Assembly (NCBI RefSeq): GCF_900102915.1
Contig: NZ_FNGG01000009.1
Coordinates: 17,071 to 81,070 of the forward strand
DNA: 64,000 nucleotides
From: Salinimicrobium catena
GTDB lineage: Bacteria; Bacteroidota; Bacteroidia; Flavobacteriales; Flavobacteriaceae
Reading direction: 5' to 3'
Position 1 is the stretch's first letter. Each line of letters begins with the position of its first letter. This document shows, in pieces, positions 16,406 through 25,055 of this stretch. The translations under genes and the position numbers were made by a program. The notes under the pieces were generated by a model. The model had not been told where the DNA came from. It made no database searches and saw nothing but the letters and a program-made list of their open reading frames with translations.

Positions 16406-17472
16406 AACGCTTTCAGCAGTTTCTCAAGATCATCTTCTGAGTTAAAATAGTGGAAACTCACTCTTATCCCCTCTCCTCTTTGGGAGCAAAGAATATTGTT
16501 GCTCCGTAGTTTTCGGAACACAGCCTCATCCCCCCTGATGTTGAAAATGGAAGAATGAAGATCTCTTTTGACCACTGAGGGTTCCAGCAATCCCTTCTTT
16601 TCAAAGGCTTTTTTAGCTTCGGAAGCCAGGAAATTTACCTGTTTTTCAATATTTTCAATGCCTGTCTTCTCAATAAGTTCTATCGCCACCTTCAGACTTC
16701 CGAAGTTGAGCGTATCCTGATGGCCTGGTTCGAACTTCCCGATAAGGCTGCCCTCGTGCGCCTTATACTTCCCCTGTAGCGAATTGAAGCCAAGAGACCT
16801 GGGAGAGATCTTGTCCTCCATATGCTGTTTGAACAGGAAAAAAGCGTTGCCGTAGCCGGCGTTCATCCATTTGTACGTGCTGGCGCCCAAAACATCTAAA
16901 GCTGAATCTTCAAAATCGAAGTTTTCGGTTCCGCAGTACTGAGTGCCGTCCCCAAACAGCAGCAGATCGGGAAAGTTTTGCTTCAGCTCTTTCAGAAAAT
17001 CGAGATCGATCTTTATCCCGTTGATCCACTGCACCAGGCTGAAGGCAAAGATATCGGGCTGCACCCTTTCCGCGACCTCAAGAATATTTTGCTCCAGGTT
17101 TTCGTCAATTTCGGCATAACAGGTTTCAAAATCCCTGGATTCCACCGCCCAGTTCACTGAGGGGTAATCGTTCTTTAACAACATTACCTTTTTGCCCTTT
17201 TCAACCCCTTCCATGAGCGTATTGAATCCGTAGGAAAAATTAGGGGTAAGGGCGACACGATTTGGGGCACAATTGAAGAAACGGCCAACGGCCTCTCTGA
17301 CCCCCGTAAGCACCTCACCCTGCTTTTCCTTCAAAATACTTCCGGAGATGAGCAGATCAAGGTCATGATCCTGTCGCCATTCCATCACCGCTTCAGGCAA
17401 CAATCCTGAAGCAGCCGTATTTAAATAGGTATACTGGTTGAGGACCGGGAACTGTTTTCTAAAATTCTTCAT
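16399..17472 (-). CDS. Aminotransferase class V / cysteine desulfurase-like PLP enzyme
   Basis: A 357-residue fold-type I PLP enzyme. It opens FRKQFPVLNQYTYLNTAASG, contains FGDGTQYCGTENFDFEDS with the PLP-ring Asp, and has the Schiff-base lysine in LGASTYKWMNAGYGNAFF. The C-terminus ends in the small-domain segment GIRVSFHYFNSEDDLEKLL. It is close to uncharacterised relatives of kynureninase, isopenicillin-N epimerase and cysteine desulfurase, and lacks the mobile catalytic-Cys loop of IscS/SufS as far as I can see. Proximity to egtBD invites the guess of an EgtE-type C-S lyase, but it is convergent and separately promoted, so this is weak. Confidence 0.75.
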   Translation of the reverse strand: MKNFRKQFPVLNQYTYLNTAASGLLPEAVMEWRQDHDLDLLISGSILKEKQGEVLTGVREAVGRFFNCAPNRVALTPNFSYGFNTLMEGVEKGKKVMLLKNDYPSVNWAVESRDFETCYAEIDENLEQNILEVAERVQPDIFAFSLVQWINGIKIDLDFLKELKQNFPDLLLFGDGTQYCGTENFDFEDSALDVLGASTYKWMNAGYGNAFFLFKQHMEDKISPRSLGFNSLQGKYKAHEGSLIGKFEPGHQDTLNFGSLKVAIELIEKTGIENIEKQVNFLASEAKKAFEKKGLLEPSVVKRDLHSSIFNIRGDEAVFRKLRSNNILCSQRGEGIRVSFHYFNSEDDLEKLLKALK

Positions 17473-17500
17473 GTACGCTGAATTTCCGAAGTAAAATCAA

Positions 17501-17508
17501 TAAATTTG
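17501..17508 (+). promoter_or_regulatory. -7 box for the 2TM-folA operon
   Basis: TAAATTTG, exact TAnnTTTG, 28 bp before the ATG at 17536. Confidence 0.55.
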
Positions 17509-17535
17509 AGTAACTAGCTAAAAATAACTTTTATT

Positions 17536-17985
17536 ATGCCAACCAAAAAACATAGTTCTTCTAAAATAGATCCCGAGCAGCGGGAACTCATTGAAAGGGC
17601 CCAGGAGCGCGCGCGTCAAAAAAGGCGTTTGTACCAGCATTTTATCGTCTTTCTAATAGGATCTGTCGTCCTTATCCTGGTGAACGTGCTATTCAATATT
17701 GGGCAGGACATAAGACCGTTTGGGATCGACTGGTTTGTATGGGCAATTATTTTCTGGTTCCTCATCGTTCTCATTCACGTTTTCAATGTGTTTGTCACCA
17801 ACAGGTTCTTTGGAAAGGACTGGGAGAACCGACAGGTAGAAAAACTGGTGGCCAGACAACGTGAAAAGATCGAGGAACTGCAGCGTAAGGTGGAGAGGGA
17901 TCACCCGCTTCCAAAAAAGGACGAGCCCTATATTCCGCCGGTGAAGAACAAACCCATTGACCCAAATGCCAAATTCAACTCATAG
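17536..17985 (+). CDS. 2TM domain-containing membrane protein
   Basis: 149 residues. A charged N-terminus (QRELIERAQERARQKRRLYQ) leads to two membrane helices, HFIVFLIGSVVLILVNVLF and WFVWAIIFWFLIVLIHVFNV, with the short loop IGQDIRPFGIDW between; then FGKDWENRQVEKLVARQREK and a coiled, charged tail. This is the 2TM domain family common in Flavobacteriia, sometimes fused to LytTR or kinase-like regulators, here alone. Function unknown. folA starts 5 bp after its stop. Confidence 0.85.
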   Translation: MPTKKHSSSKIDPEQRELIERAQERARQKRRLYQHFIVFLIGSVVLILVNVLFNIGQDIRPFGIDWFVWAIIFWFLIVLIHVFNVFVTNRFFGKDWENRQVEKLVARQREKIEELQRKVERDHPLPKKDEPYIPPVKNKPIDPNAKFNS

Positions 17986-17989
17986 TGCC

Positions 17990-18481
17990 ATGGCCGAACT
18001 TACAATGATCGCAGCCGCTGCCGAAAACAATGCTTTGGGAAAAGACAATGACCTGGTGTGGCATTTGCCCGATGATTTTAAAAGATTTAAAAAGCTAACC
18101 ACCGGCCACCATATCATCATGGGCAGGAAGACCTTTGAAACTTTCCCAAAGCCCTTGCCTAACCGCACCCACATCGTCATTACCCGGAAAAAGAACTACC
18201 AAAAAGAGGGCGCCATAGTGGTGCATTCGCTGAAGGAGGCCCTGGACCTGGCAAAAGACGACCCGCAACCCTTCATTATTGGCGGCGGGGAGATCTATGA
18301 ACTGGCATTGCCAGAGGCCGACAAGATAGAACTCACCCGTGTACACGGCACTTTTGAAGCCGACGCTTTCTTTCCGGAGTTCGATGAGAACAACTGGGAA
18401 CTGGTGGAATCTTCTTTTCACCCTACCGACGAAAATCATAACTACTCCTTTACTTATCTAACCTACCGGCGTGCCAAATGA
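17990..18481 (+). CDS. folA: Dihydrofolate reductase
   Basis: 163 residues from the ATG at 17990 (MAELTMIAAAAENNALGKDN), which avoids overlap with the 2TM gene; an upstream in-frame ATG at 17957 would overlap it. Key motifs are LVWHLPDDFKRFKKLTTGH (substrate-binding Asp), IIMGRKTFETFPKPLPNRTHIVIT (NADPH phosphate binding), and FIIGGGEIYELALPEADKIELTRV. It reduces dihydrofolate made by thymidylate synthase. The last 11 bases overlap the next gene. Confidence 0.95.
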   Translation: MAELTMIAAAAENNALGKDNDLVWHLPDDFKRFKKLTTGHHIIMGRKTFETFPKPLPNRTHIVITRKKNYQKEGAIVVHSLKEALDLAKDDPQPFIIGGGEIYELALPEADKIELTRVHGTFEADAFFPEFDENNWELVESSFHPTDENHNYSFTYLTYRRAK

Positions 18482-19325
18482 CCAGGAAGCCATACAGGAA
18501 ATAGCCCGAAAAGAGGGTTTTAACCTCTCGGGTGCAGACATGCTTGCCGGCGGAAGCATTAACAAGGTGTACAGGCTGGACTCTTCGGAAGGAAAAAAGG
18601 TGCTGAAAATGAACAGGTCCGGAAAGTATCCGGAAATGTTCAAGGCAGAGGAAGAAGGCCTGAAGGAACTGAAAAACAGCAACACAGTAGACGTTCCGGA
18701 AGTATTGGGACGGGGAGAAACGGCAAGTCACGATTACCTTTTGCTGGAGTACAGGGAAGCGACCCCTCAAAAACCCGACTTTTGGAGCCGGTTTGCGCAA
18801 GACCTTGCCGCCTTACATAGCACCAGCCGGGAGCAATTTGGTTTTCACGGCCCCAACTACATCGGTAGTCTGCCGCAATACAACCACCACCGGCCTTCAG
18901 CCGCGGAATTCTACATTCTGGAGCGGCTGGAACCCCAGTTCAAAATGGCACTTGACGCCGGGTACTCCTTCCACGGACTGGAGAAATTCTTTAGTACCAT
19001 TTCTAAAATCATTCCTGAGGAAACCCCTGCCCTTCTCCATGGGGATCTTTGGAACGGGAATTATATCGTCAATGAACGGGGACTGCCCTGCCTTATCGAC
19101 CCTGCCGTTTCCTACGGACCCAGGGAAATGGACCTGGCCATGATGAAACTTTTCGGCGGATTTCCGGAAGAGGTCTTTTCGGTTTATAATGAGCTGTTTC
19201 CGCTGCAACCGAATTTTGAAGAGCGCGTTGCTCTATGGCAGCTGTATTACCTCCTGGTACACCTGAACATTTTTGGAAGCAGTTACCTTCCGCAGGTAAA
19301 GGAGATCTTGCGGCAATACCGGTAA
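18471..19325 (+). CDS. Fructosamine kinase family protein
   Basis: 284 residues in the aminoglycoside-phosphotransferase/FN3K fold. Features: GGSINKVYRLDSSEGKKVLKMNR (nucleotide-binding Lys), catalytic loop LLHGDLWNGNYIVN, metal site LIDPAVSYGPREMDLAMMKLFGG, and GFHGPNYIGSLPQ, all typical of the fructosamine-3-kinase family that phosphorylates glycated amines for deglycation. It starts inside folA (11-base overlap), so the two are translationally coupled. Physiological substrate is not known for bacterial members. Confidence 0.88.
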   Translation: MPNDQEAIQEIARKEGFNLSGADMLAGGSINKVYRLDSSEGKKVLKMNRSGKYPEMFKAEEEGLKELKNSNTVDVPEVLGRGETASHDYLLLEYREATPQKPDFWSRFAQDLAALHSTSREQFGFHGPNYIGSLPQYNHHRPSAAEFYILERLEPQFKMALDAGYSFHGLEKFFSTISKIIPEETPALLHGDLWNGNYIVNERGLPCLIDPAVSYGPREMDLAMMKLFGGFPEEVFSVYNELFPLQPNFEERVALWQLYYLLVHLNIFGSSYLPQVKEILRQYR

Positions 19326-19417
19326 AACTTAACAGCCTCCCTGTATCTTTTAGCAGTTCTTTAGTGAACCTTCAAGGCTAATTCATTTATATTTAATGAA
19401 TTACCAAAAAAATTATT

Positions 19418-19918
19418 ATGAGCACAGAAAAACTGAATAAAGAAGAATCACGTAAGAAACTAAGGGAACTGGTCGACGATATTAAGATCGCCATGATGAT
19501 CACCGGCTTTAACCGGAAACCGGTGAGTGCGGTGCCCATGACCTCAAAAAAAGTGGACAAGGAAGGAAATATCTGGTTTTTGAGCCTGCGAAACAGCGAC
19601 CATAATAACGACCTTTTGAAGAACAATGACGTGCAGCTGCTTTACAGCCAACCGTCTGACATGGAATACCTGAGCGTGTACGGAGAAGCCGAGATCACCA
19701 CTCAAAAAAGCATTTTGGAAGACCTTTATAATAAAGCCGATGAGAACTACTTCAGTGGTTTGGATGACCCTAATCTTACGGCGATAAAGGTAAAACCACA
19801 GGAGGCATATTACTGGGACACAAAAATGAACAAGTACGTGACCCTCCTAAAAATGGGAGTCGGGGCTATTACCGGCAACGAACAGGACATTGGCGAAAAA
19901 GGAAAACTCGACCTGTAA
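19418..19918 (+). CDS. Pyridoxamine 5'-phosphate oxidase-like / general stress protein 26 family
   Basis: A 166-residue split-barrel flavin-binding protein. KIAMMITGFNRKPVSAVPMTS, KEGNIWFLSLRNSDHNNDLL, VQLLYSQPSDMEYLSVYGEAE and the C-terminal VKPQEAYYWDTKMNKYV follow the order of the general-stress-protein-26 group. These bind FMN or F420-like cofactors but rarely act as true PdxH; the reaction is unknown. It stands alone between folA-FN3K and fabD. Confidence 0.8.
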   Translation: MSTEKLNKEESRKKLRELVDDIKIAMMITGFNRKPVSAVPMTSKKVDKEGNIWFLSLRNSDHNNDLLKNNDVQLLYSQPSDMEYLSVYGEAEITTQKSILEDLYNKADENYFSGLDDPNLTAIKVKPQEAYYWDTKMNKYVTLLKMGVGAITGNEQDIGEKGKLDL

Positions 19919-19981
19919 TTCCCAAGATTGAAGATACTTAACCTGGTAACCGACAATGTTATTAGGTTTTTTTTATTTTAC

Positions 19982-19989
19982 TAATTTTG
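19982..19989 (+). promoter_or_regulatory. -7 box of fabD
   Basis: TAATTTTG, exact TAnnTTTG, 19 bp before the fabD ATG. No convincing -33 box. Confidence 0.55.
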
Positions 19990-20008
19990 CTCCCTAAAAT
20001 ATTACAAA

Positions 20009-20890
20009 ATGAAGGCATATATTTTTCCCGGACAGGGCGCGCAATTCAAAGGAATGGGACAGGACCTGTATGAGAAATCTCCCCTTGCAAAAGAACTTTT
20101 TGAAAGGGCAAACGAGATCCTGGGATTTTCCATCACCGATGTCATGTTCAACGGAACAGCTGATGACCTTAAAAGAACCAAGGTTACCCAGCCGGCTATA
20201 TTTTTACACTCAGTTATCTTAAGCAAGGTCTTGGGTGACTCGTTCAAACCCGATATGGTTGCCGGTCATTCGCTGGGTGAATTCTCTGCCCTGGTAGCTA
20301 ACAAGGTGCTGGATTTTGAGGACGGTTTAAAACTGGTCTCCAAAAGGGCTTTAGCCATGCAGCACGCTTGTGAACTTGAGGAATCTACCATGGCTGCCGT
20401 GCTTGGCCTGGAAGACTCTACGGTAGAAGCCATCTGTGCAGATACGAAGGGGATCGTGGTAGCGGCGAATTATAACTGTCCCGGCCAGTTGGTTATTTCG
20501 GGGGAACAGCTTGCGGTGGAGAAAGCCTGTGAGGAACTAAAGGAAAGAGGTGCCCGCAGGGCGATGATCCTTCCGGTAGGAGGGGCCTTTCATTCCCCGT
20601 TGATGGAGCCGGCAAGGGAAGAACTGGCAGCTGCCATAGAAGAAACTACCTTTAGCACTCCAATTTGCCCGATCTATCAGAACGTGACCACTTTTGCGGT
20701 GACTAACGCTGAAGAGATCAAGAAGAACCTGATTTTCCAGCTTACCGCTCCGGTAAAATGGACCCAGAGCGTTCAAAACATGATCAAGGACGGCGCAACC
20801 GAATTCATTGAGGTTGGCCCCGGAAAGGTATTACAGGGACTTGTAAAAAAGATCGACAGAAATGCAGAAGTGAGCTCCGCGGAATTCTAG
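20009..20890 (+). CDS. fabD: Malonyl-CoA:ACP transacylase
   Basis: 293 residues. The nucleophile elbow GHSLGEFSALV carries the catalytic Ser, and the catalytic His lies in GGAFHSPLME. FPGQGAQFKGMGQDLYE at the N-terminus and EVGPGKVLQGLVKKI near the end are the standard oxyanion and C-terminal blocks. It loads malonate onto ACP for fatty acid elongation. It is monocistronic here, closed by a bidirectional terminator shared with the DegT gene. Confidence 0.96.
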   Translation: MKAYIFPGQGAQFKGMGQDLYEKSPLAKELFERANEILGFSITDVMFNGTADDLKRTKVTQPAIFLHSVILSKVLGDSFKPDMVAGHSLGEFSALVANKVLDFEDGLKLVSKRALAMQHACELEESTMAAVLGLEDSTVEAICADTKGIVVAANYNCPGQLVISGEQLAVEKACEELKERGARRAMILPVGGAFHSPLMEPAREELAAAIEETTFSTPICPIYQNVTTFAVTNAEEIKKNLIFQLTAPVKWTQSVQNMIKDGATEFIEVGPGKVLQGLVKKIDRNAEVSSAEF

Positions 20891-20907
20891 CGCTGTCACT
20901 AAATGAT

Positions 20908-20940
20908 AAAAAAGCCGGATGAGAGATCATCCGGCTTTTA
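20908..20940. terminator. Bidirectional terminator
   Basis: Perfect 13-bp stem AAAAGCCGGATGA/TCATCCGGCTTTT with loop GAGA, between convergent fabD and the DegT aminotransferase gene. Confidence 0.92.
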
Positions 20941-20961
20941 TTTTACTGCTGGGTTCTATAA

Positions 20962-22095
20962 CTATGAGTTCACAAACTCTTTGACCGTCTTTGTAATGAA
21001 ATCGATCTGTTCCTCATCCAGCTCGGTATGCATTGGCAGGGAGATCACTTCTTGCACCAGCTGATTGGTCACCGGAAAATCCTCTTCCCGGTAGCGTTCA
21101 TCTTTATAGGCCTTCTGGCTGTGCAGCGGGATAGGATAGTAAATTCCGCATGGGATCCCGTGGTCGTTCAGGTGCTTCACCAGCGCATCCCTTTTCCCAT
21201 TAAGGATCTTTAGCGTGTATTGATGATAAACATGGGTGTCTTCTGAACTTTCGGTGTACGGCACCTCAATATTCTCTTCATTTTTAAATGCTTCGGAATA
21301 TTTTTTCGCCGCTGCCTGCCTGGCTGAATTATAAGAATCCAGGTTAGGAAGTTTTGCGCGCAAAACCACTGCCTGCAGGCTGTCCAGTCGGGAATTCACC
21401 CCCACCACATCGTGGTGGTACCGCTCATACATTCCGTGGTTGACGATCCCCCTGATGGTGTGCGCCAGGTCATCGTCATTGGTAAAAATGGCACCGCCGT
21501 CTCCATAGCACCCAAGATTCTTTGACGGGAAAAATGAAGTGGAAGCCACGTGACCAATGGCGCCGGCTTTTTTGGTTTCCCCGTTCTTAAAATGGTAATT
21601 CGCTCCTATTGCCTGGGCATTGTCCTCGATCACATAAAGATTGTGCTCCTTGGCTATCTGCATGATCTCCTCCATGTTGGCCGTCTGTCCAAAAAGGTGT
21701 ACGGGAACTATGGCTTTGGTCTTTGGAGTGATGGCTTTCCTGATGGCTTCGGGGTCTATGTTAAAGGTATCCTTATCCACATCTACCAGTACAGGGGTAA
21801 GTTGTAATAAAGCAATAACCTCAACGGTAGCCGCGAAGGTAAAGTCGGCAGTGATCACCTCATCACCCGGTTTGAGCCCCAGCCCCATCATCGCGATCTG
21901 CAGGGCATCTGTACCGTTGGCACAGGGAATTACATGTTTTACGTTAAGGTAATCCTCAAGTTCCTTTTGGAAAGCATGAACTTCGGGCCCGTTTATGAAG
22001 GCCGTGGTATCCAAAACTTCCAGCATGGAAGAATTAACCTGCTCTTTTATTTTATCGTATTGACCCTTAAGGTCAACCATTTGAATTTTTTTCAT
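20962..22095 (-). CDS. DegT/DnrJ/EryC1/StrS family sugar aminotransferase
   Basis: A 377-residue PLP enzyme of the sugar aminotransferase family. ALQIAMMGLGLKPGDEVIT and YVIEDNAQAIGANY provide cofactor contacts, and the lysine that holds PLP is in STSFFPSKNLGCYGDGGAI. NSRLDSLQAVVLRAKL and GIPCGIYYPIPLHSQKAY form the substrate pocket. These enzymes transfer an amino group to keto sugars used in surface polysaccharides or LPS; the divergent neighbour waaA (KDO transferase) supports an envelope role. The exact sugar cannot be told. Confidence 0.9.
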   Translation of the reverse strand: MKKIQMVDLKGQYDKIKEQVNSSMLEVLDTTAFINGPEVHAFQKELEDYLNVKHVIPCANGTDALQIAMMGLGLKPGDEVITADFTFAATVEVIALLQLTPVLVDVDKDTFNIDPEAIRKAITPKTKAIVPVHLFGQTANMEEIMQIAKEHNLYVIEDNAQAIGANYHFKNGETKKAGAIGHVASTSFFPSKNLGCYGDGGAIFTNDDDLAHTIRGIVNHGMYERYHHDVVGVNSRLDSLQAVVLRAKLPNLDSYNSARQAAAKKYSEAFKNEENIEVPYTESSEDTHVYHQYTLKILNGKRDALVKHLNDHGIPCGIYYPIPLHSQKAYKDERYREEDFPVTNQLVQEVISLPMHTELDEEQIDFITKTVKEFVNS

Positions 22096-22115
22096 AGTGT
22101 TTTGTTCAAGAGGTA

Positions 22116-22145
22116 CGAAAATACAAAGAAAGCCCCTTATCCCAA
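22116..22145 (-). promoter_or_regulatory. Promoter of the DegT aminotransferase gene
   Basis: On the minus strand TTG (22145-22143), then 19 bases, then TATTTTCG (22123-22116), one mismatch from TAnnTTTG. It is 20 bp before the ATG at 22095. Confidence 0.55.
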
Positions 22146-22181
22146 GGCTAATTTCTTATTTTAGCACCCAAACCAACTACT

Positions 22182-23450
22182 TTGCAATTTCTCTACGATA
22201 TCCTGGTCAATACTGCCGAAAAGCTGCTTCCGGTAAGCGGAATTTTCAGCGAAAAGATGAAGCTTTCCGTAGAAGGCAGAAAGAAGACTTTTTCGCACCT
22301 GGAAGAGCAGGTATCTGCTTCAGATAAAACCATCTGGTTCCACACCGCGTCATTGGGAGAATATGAGCAGGCCGTACCGGTGATAGAGGCCGTCAGGGAA
22401 CGATTTCCCAAACATAAGATCGTGGTTTCATTCTTTTCCCCCTCGGGGTATGAGATAAAGAAGAACTCCGCACTTGCCGATGTGGTGGTATATTTGCCTA
22501 TCGACACCCGCAAAAACGCTAAAAAGTTCCTGGAGCTGGTACATCCCGAGTGGGCGCTGTTCGTTAAATACGAGTTTTGGCCCAATTTTCTCAGGGAGCT
22601 TTCCAGGCAAAAGATCCCGACAGTTTTGGTCTCGGGGGCTTTCAGAAAAGACCAGTCATTTTTCAAGAGCTATGGCGGCTGGATGCGGAAGTCGCTGAAT
22701 ACTTTCAGACACTTTTTTGTACAAAACGAGCATTCGAAGGAATTGCTGAATTCTATAGGGTTTGAAAATGTCTCGGTGAGCGGCGACACCAGGTTTGATC
22801 GTGTTTCTGATCAATTAAGCCAGAACAATGAACTGGACTTTGCTGAAGAGTTCAAAAATAACGAATTGTGTGTGGTAGCCGGAAGCACCTGGCCAGAGGA
22901 TGAGGCCCTGCTTGTGGATTATTTCAATTCGGCTCCCGAAAAGGTGAAGTTCATGATCGCCCCGCATACCCTTAAACCTGAAAAGATCAGGTCGCTCCGG
23001 GAAAAACTGGAGGTGAGCACCGTATTATTCTCAGAAAAAGAGGGAAAGAACCTTGAGGAATACCGCGTGATGATCGTGGATACCATTGGGCTGCTCACAA
23101 AACTCTACAACTATGCTGACATTGCCTACGTGGGCGGGGCGGCAGGAAATACCGGGTTACACAATATTTTGGAGCCGGCAACTTTCGGGGTACCTGTGAT
23201 CATTGGAAAGAACTTTTCCAAATTCCCCGAAGCCATCAAACTTCAGCAGCTGGCAGGGTTGTTCTCTGTTGCAGATAAAGAAGAACTTTCTGCCATACTT
23301 GGCAAACTGGCAAAAGATGAAAACTTCAGAAAGAGCACAGGGATGATCTGCGGACATTATGTGAACAGCAACACAGGAGCCACCGGGATCATAATCAATT
23401 ATTTAGAGACTGCTTCCGTGGAAAATGGCAACAGGACAAAACGCTCCTAA
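22182..23450 (+). CDS. waaA: 3-deoxy-D-manno-octulosonic acid (KDO) transferase
   Basis: 422 residues beginning with TTG at 22182; the family N-terminus (FLYDILVNTAEKLLP, then KLSVEGRKKTF) starts exactly there, and the next ATG would delete it. The GT30 domain shows WFHTASLGEYEQAVPVIEA, FFSPSGYEI, EYWPN-type ALFVKYEFWPNFLREL, and the C-terminal donor-site half with VVAGSTWPEDEALL and YVGGAAGNTGLHNILEPATFGVPVIIG. It adds KDO to lipid A precursor at the inner membrane. No membrane anchor beyond the N-terminal helix. Confidence 0.93.
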   Translation: MQFLYDILVNTAEKLLPVSGIFSEKMKLSVEGRKKTFSHLEEQVSASDKTIWFHTASLGEYEQAVPVIEAVRERFPKHKIVVSFFSPSGYEIKKNSALADVVVYLPIDTRKNAKKFLELVHPEWALFVKYEFWPNFLRELSRQKIPTVLVSGAFRKDQSFFKSYGGWMRKSLNTFRHFFVQNEHSKELLNSIGFENVSVSGDTRFDRVSDQLSQNNELDFAEEFKNNELCVVAGSTWPEDEALLVDYFNSAPEKVKFMIAPHTLKPEKIRSLREKLEVSTVLFSEKEGKNLEEYRVMIVDTIGLLTKLYNYADIAYVGGAAGNTGLHNILEPATFGVPVIIGKNFSKFPEAIKLQQLAGLFSVADKEELSAILGKLAKDENFRKSTGMICGHYVNSNTGATGIIINYLETASVENGNRTKRS

Positions 23451-23472
23451 ATACAGTTTCTTCAAAGACTTC

Positions 23473-23502
23473 TTTGGAAATTTAAAAATTAGTTTAAATT
23501 TG
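23473..23502 (+). promoter_or_regulatory. Textbook promoter of acidic lipoprotein 1
   Basis: TTTG (23473-23476), 18 bases, TAAATTTG (23495-23502). It has both Bacteroidota elements at good spacing, 24 bp before the ATG. Confidence 0.75.
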
Positions 23503-23526
23503 TCTTAACTAATTAAACATACTACC

Positions 23527-23778
23527 ATGAAAAAATTATTTTTAAGCTTACTTGTAGCCGCATTCACTTTATCTATTTACTCTTGTAGAGAAACTACCGA
23601 AGAAAAAACCGAAGAAGCTGTAGAAGCTGTTGGTGAAGACATGGAAGCCACAGGAGAAGAAATGGAAGAAGAAATGGAAGAAACCGGTGAAGAAATGGAA
23701 CAAGCCGGAGAAGAAATGGAAGGTGAGATCGAAGAAGAAGTACACGAAGAAGCTCATGAAACTGATGATATGCAGTAA
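23527..23778 (+). CDS. Small acidic coiled-coil lipoprotein 1
   Basis: 83 residues: a signal peptide ending SIYSC (lipobox-like, with an unusual Tyr before Ser) and a mature part made nearly only of Glu with Gly, Met, Ala and Thr in a heptad-like pattern (repeated GEEMEE and ETGEEMEQ). It is expected to be a lipid-anchored, strongly negative helix in the periplasm. It has its own promoter and terminator. The next gene is a shorter paralog. Function unknown. Confidence 0.75.
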   Translation: MKKLFLSLLVAAFTLSIYSCRETTEEKTEEAVEAVGEDMEATGEEMEEEMEETGEEMEQAGEEMEGEIEEEVHEEAHETDDMQ

Positions 23779-23799
23779 TCGCATTTTTCATTAAATTTA

Positions 23800-23832
23800 A
23801 AGCCATAAGGAATTCTTATGGCTTTTTTTTAC
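23800..23832 (+). terminator. Terminator of acidic lipoprotein 1
   Basis: Stem AAGCCATAAG/CTTATGGCTT (23800-23809 and 23815-23824) with loop GAATT, followed by a long T-run. Confidence 0.9.
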
Positions 23833-23849
23833 CTTAAAACCTACACATC

Positions 23850-24074
23850 ATGAAAAAGTTGTTTTTAAGCCTTGTCCTGGCGGGATTTGCTTTCTCCACC
23901 TACTCTTGCAGGGAAACCACCGAAGAAAAGACCGAGGATGCCCTTGAAGCCATTGGAGAGGATATTGAAGAAGGTACCGAACGCGCGGCTGAAAAGATAG
24001 AAGAGGGTGCCGAAGAGGTAGAACGGGAGATCGATGAAGAGATCCACGAAACCGATGACCAGATACAGCAGTAA
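23850..24074 (+). CDS. Small acidic coiled-coil lipoprotein 2
   Basis: 74 residues, paralog of the previous gene: MKKLFLSLVLAGFAFSTYSC lipoprotein signal, then RETTEEKTEDALEAIGEDIE and a charged Glu/Arg helix ending DDQIQQ. The RETTEEKTE segment after the lipid-anchored Cys is identical to that of lipoprotein 1. The two probably arose by duplication. Confidence 0.75.
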   Translation: MKKLFLSLVLAGFAFSTYSCRETTEEKTEDALEAIGEDIEEGTERAAEKIEEGAEEVEREIDEEIHETDDQIQQ

Positions 24075-24136
24075 GAATAAACTGCTGCATATTTTTTCCT
24101 GAAAAGGAAGACCGAATAAGATAACCCCCCAATCTT

Positions 24137-24895
24137 ATGAAACTTTACTTAACTTCATTGCTTATCCTTACGGGGATAACGCTGGGCAACGCCCAAAACT
24201 TTACCTACGGCTTAAAGGCCGGCACGAACTTTTCGAACGGTGGACAAATTCGCGGCGAATCTTTTAAAGAGAACGGCGAATATGTCTACTGGACAGGCAC
24301 CTCTCAGGGTCAGACCAAAACCGGATACCACGGCGGCGGTTTCCTGGAAGTTGGATTCGGAGATTTTTTCTTACGTCCAGAAGTAGTGTATACCTCGATT
24401 CAGTCTGAATTCATTTTCCCAAACAAAAGCTCGGTCTATTCCATAAAGAAACTGGACCTGCCCTTTTTGATCGGCTACAACATTCGCAATGTTGCCGGTC
24501 TGTATGCCGGGCCGGTATATTCCCCAATGTTCAGCAATGAACTTCAATATAAGGAAGCCACCATCATTAAAAAGGAGGAGAACATATGGATCAAAGGGAG
24601 CAGTCTTAATGAACCTTCGGTTCCTGTTAACCTGCAAATAGGCTTGAAAAGTGAATTCAACCAGTTAGGCCTTGATCTGCGTTACGAATACAGTCTGGCG
24701 GGTTCTGACCCCGAAAGAGTGGATATGTTGAATTCTACCATAGGACGAGAGGAAGGCGGCATAAACGTGGCTACCGTAGAAGAAGCAGGGCTAAGCCAGA
24801 TCATCCTGAGCCTTACCTACAAGTTCAACACTGGTGAAGACACAGGCCGAAGAAGAGGCGGCTACAGTTACAGCAGGCGACGCAGAACACGTTAA
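24137..24895 (+). CDS. Outer-membrane beta-barrel protein 1 (PorT-like)
   Basis: 252 residues: signal peptide (to about GNAQ, residue 20), then a beta-barrel pattern starting NFTYGLKAGTNFSNGG and alternating aromatic/hydrophobic strands such as FLEVGFGDFFLRPEVVYTSI, LDLPFLIGYNIRNVAGLYAG and QLGLDLRYEYSLAG, ending in an Arg-rich tail (RRRGGYSYSRRRRTR). This matches the outer membrane beta-barrel / PorT family. The basic tail may contact LPS or stay periplasmic. Paralogous to the gene at 25056. Confidence 0.8.
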   Translation: MKLYLTSLLILTGITLGNAQNFTYGLKAGTNFSNGGQIRGESFKENGEYVYWTGTSQGQTKTGYHGGGFLEVGFGDFFLRPEVVYTSIQSEFIFPNKSSVYSIKKLDLPFLIGYNIRNVAGLYAGPVYSPMFSNELQYKEATIIKKEENIWIKGSSLNEPSVPVNLQIGLKSEFNQLGLDLRYEYSLAGSDPERVDMLNSTIGREEGGINVATVEEAGLSQIILSLTYKFNTGEDTGRRRGGYSYSRRRRTR

Positions 24896-25055
24896 GAGGA
24901 GGTTAAGAGTAGGATTTTTCTTTAAGTTTACAGGAAAAGTAGTATCTTTTTTCACTGAAATATAGCTGCTTCTAAAATTATTTGGACTTTAGACCGTTAT
25001 AAGTAGTGAAATTCTTTTTTATTTGTAACAAGCACCACAGAACTACAAACCAACT

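Noticed and set aside
16399..17472. Assigning EgtE (ergothioneine C-S lyase)
   Set aside because: The gene is convergent to the egt cluster, separated by the asnA attenuator, and motifs fit the wider class V family equally well.
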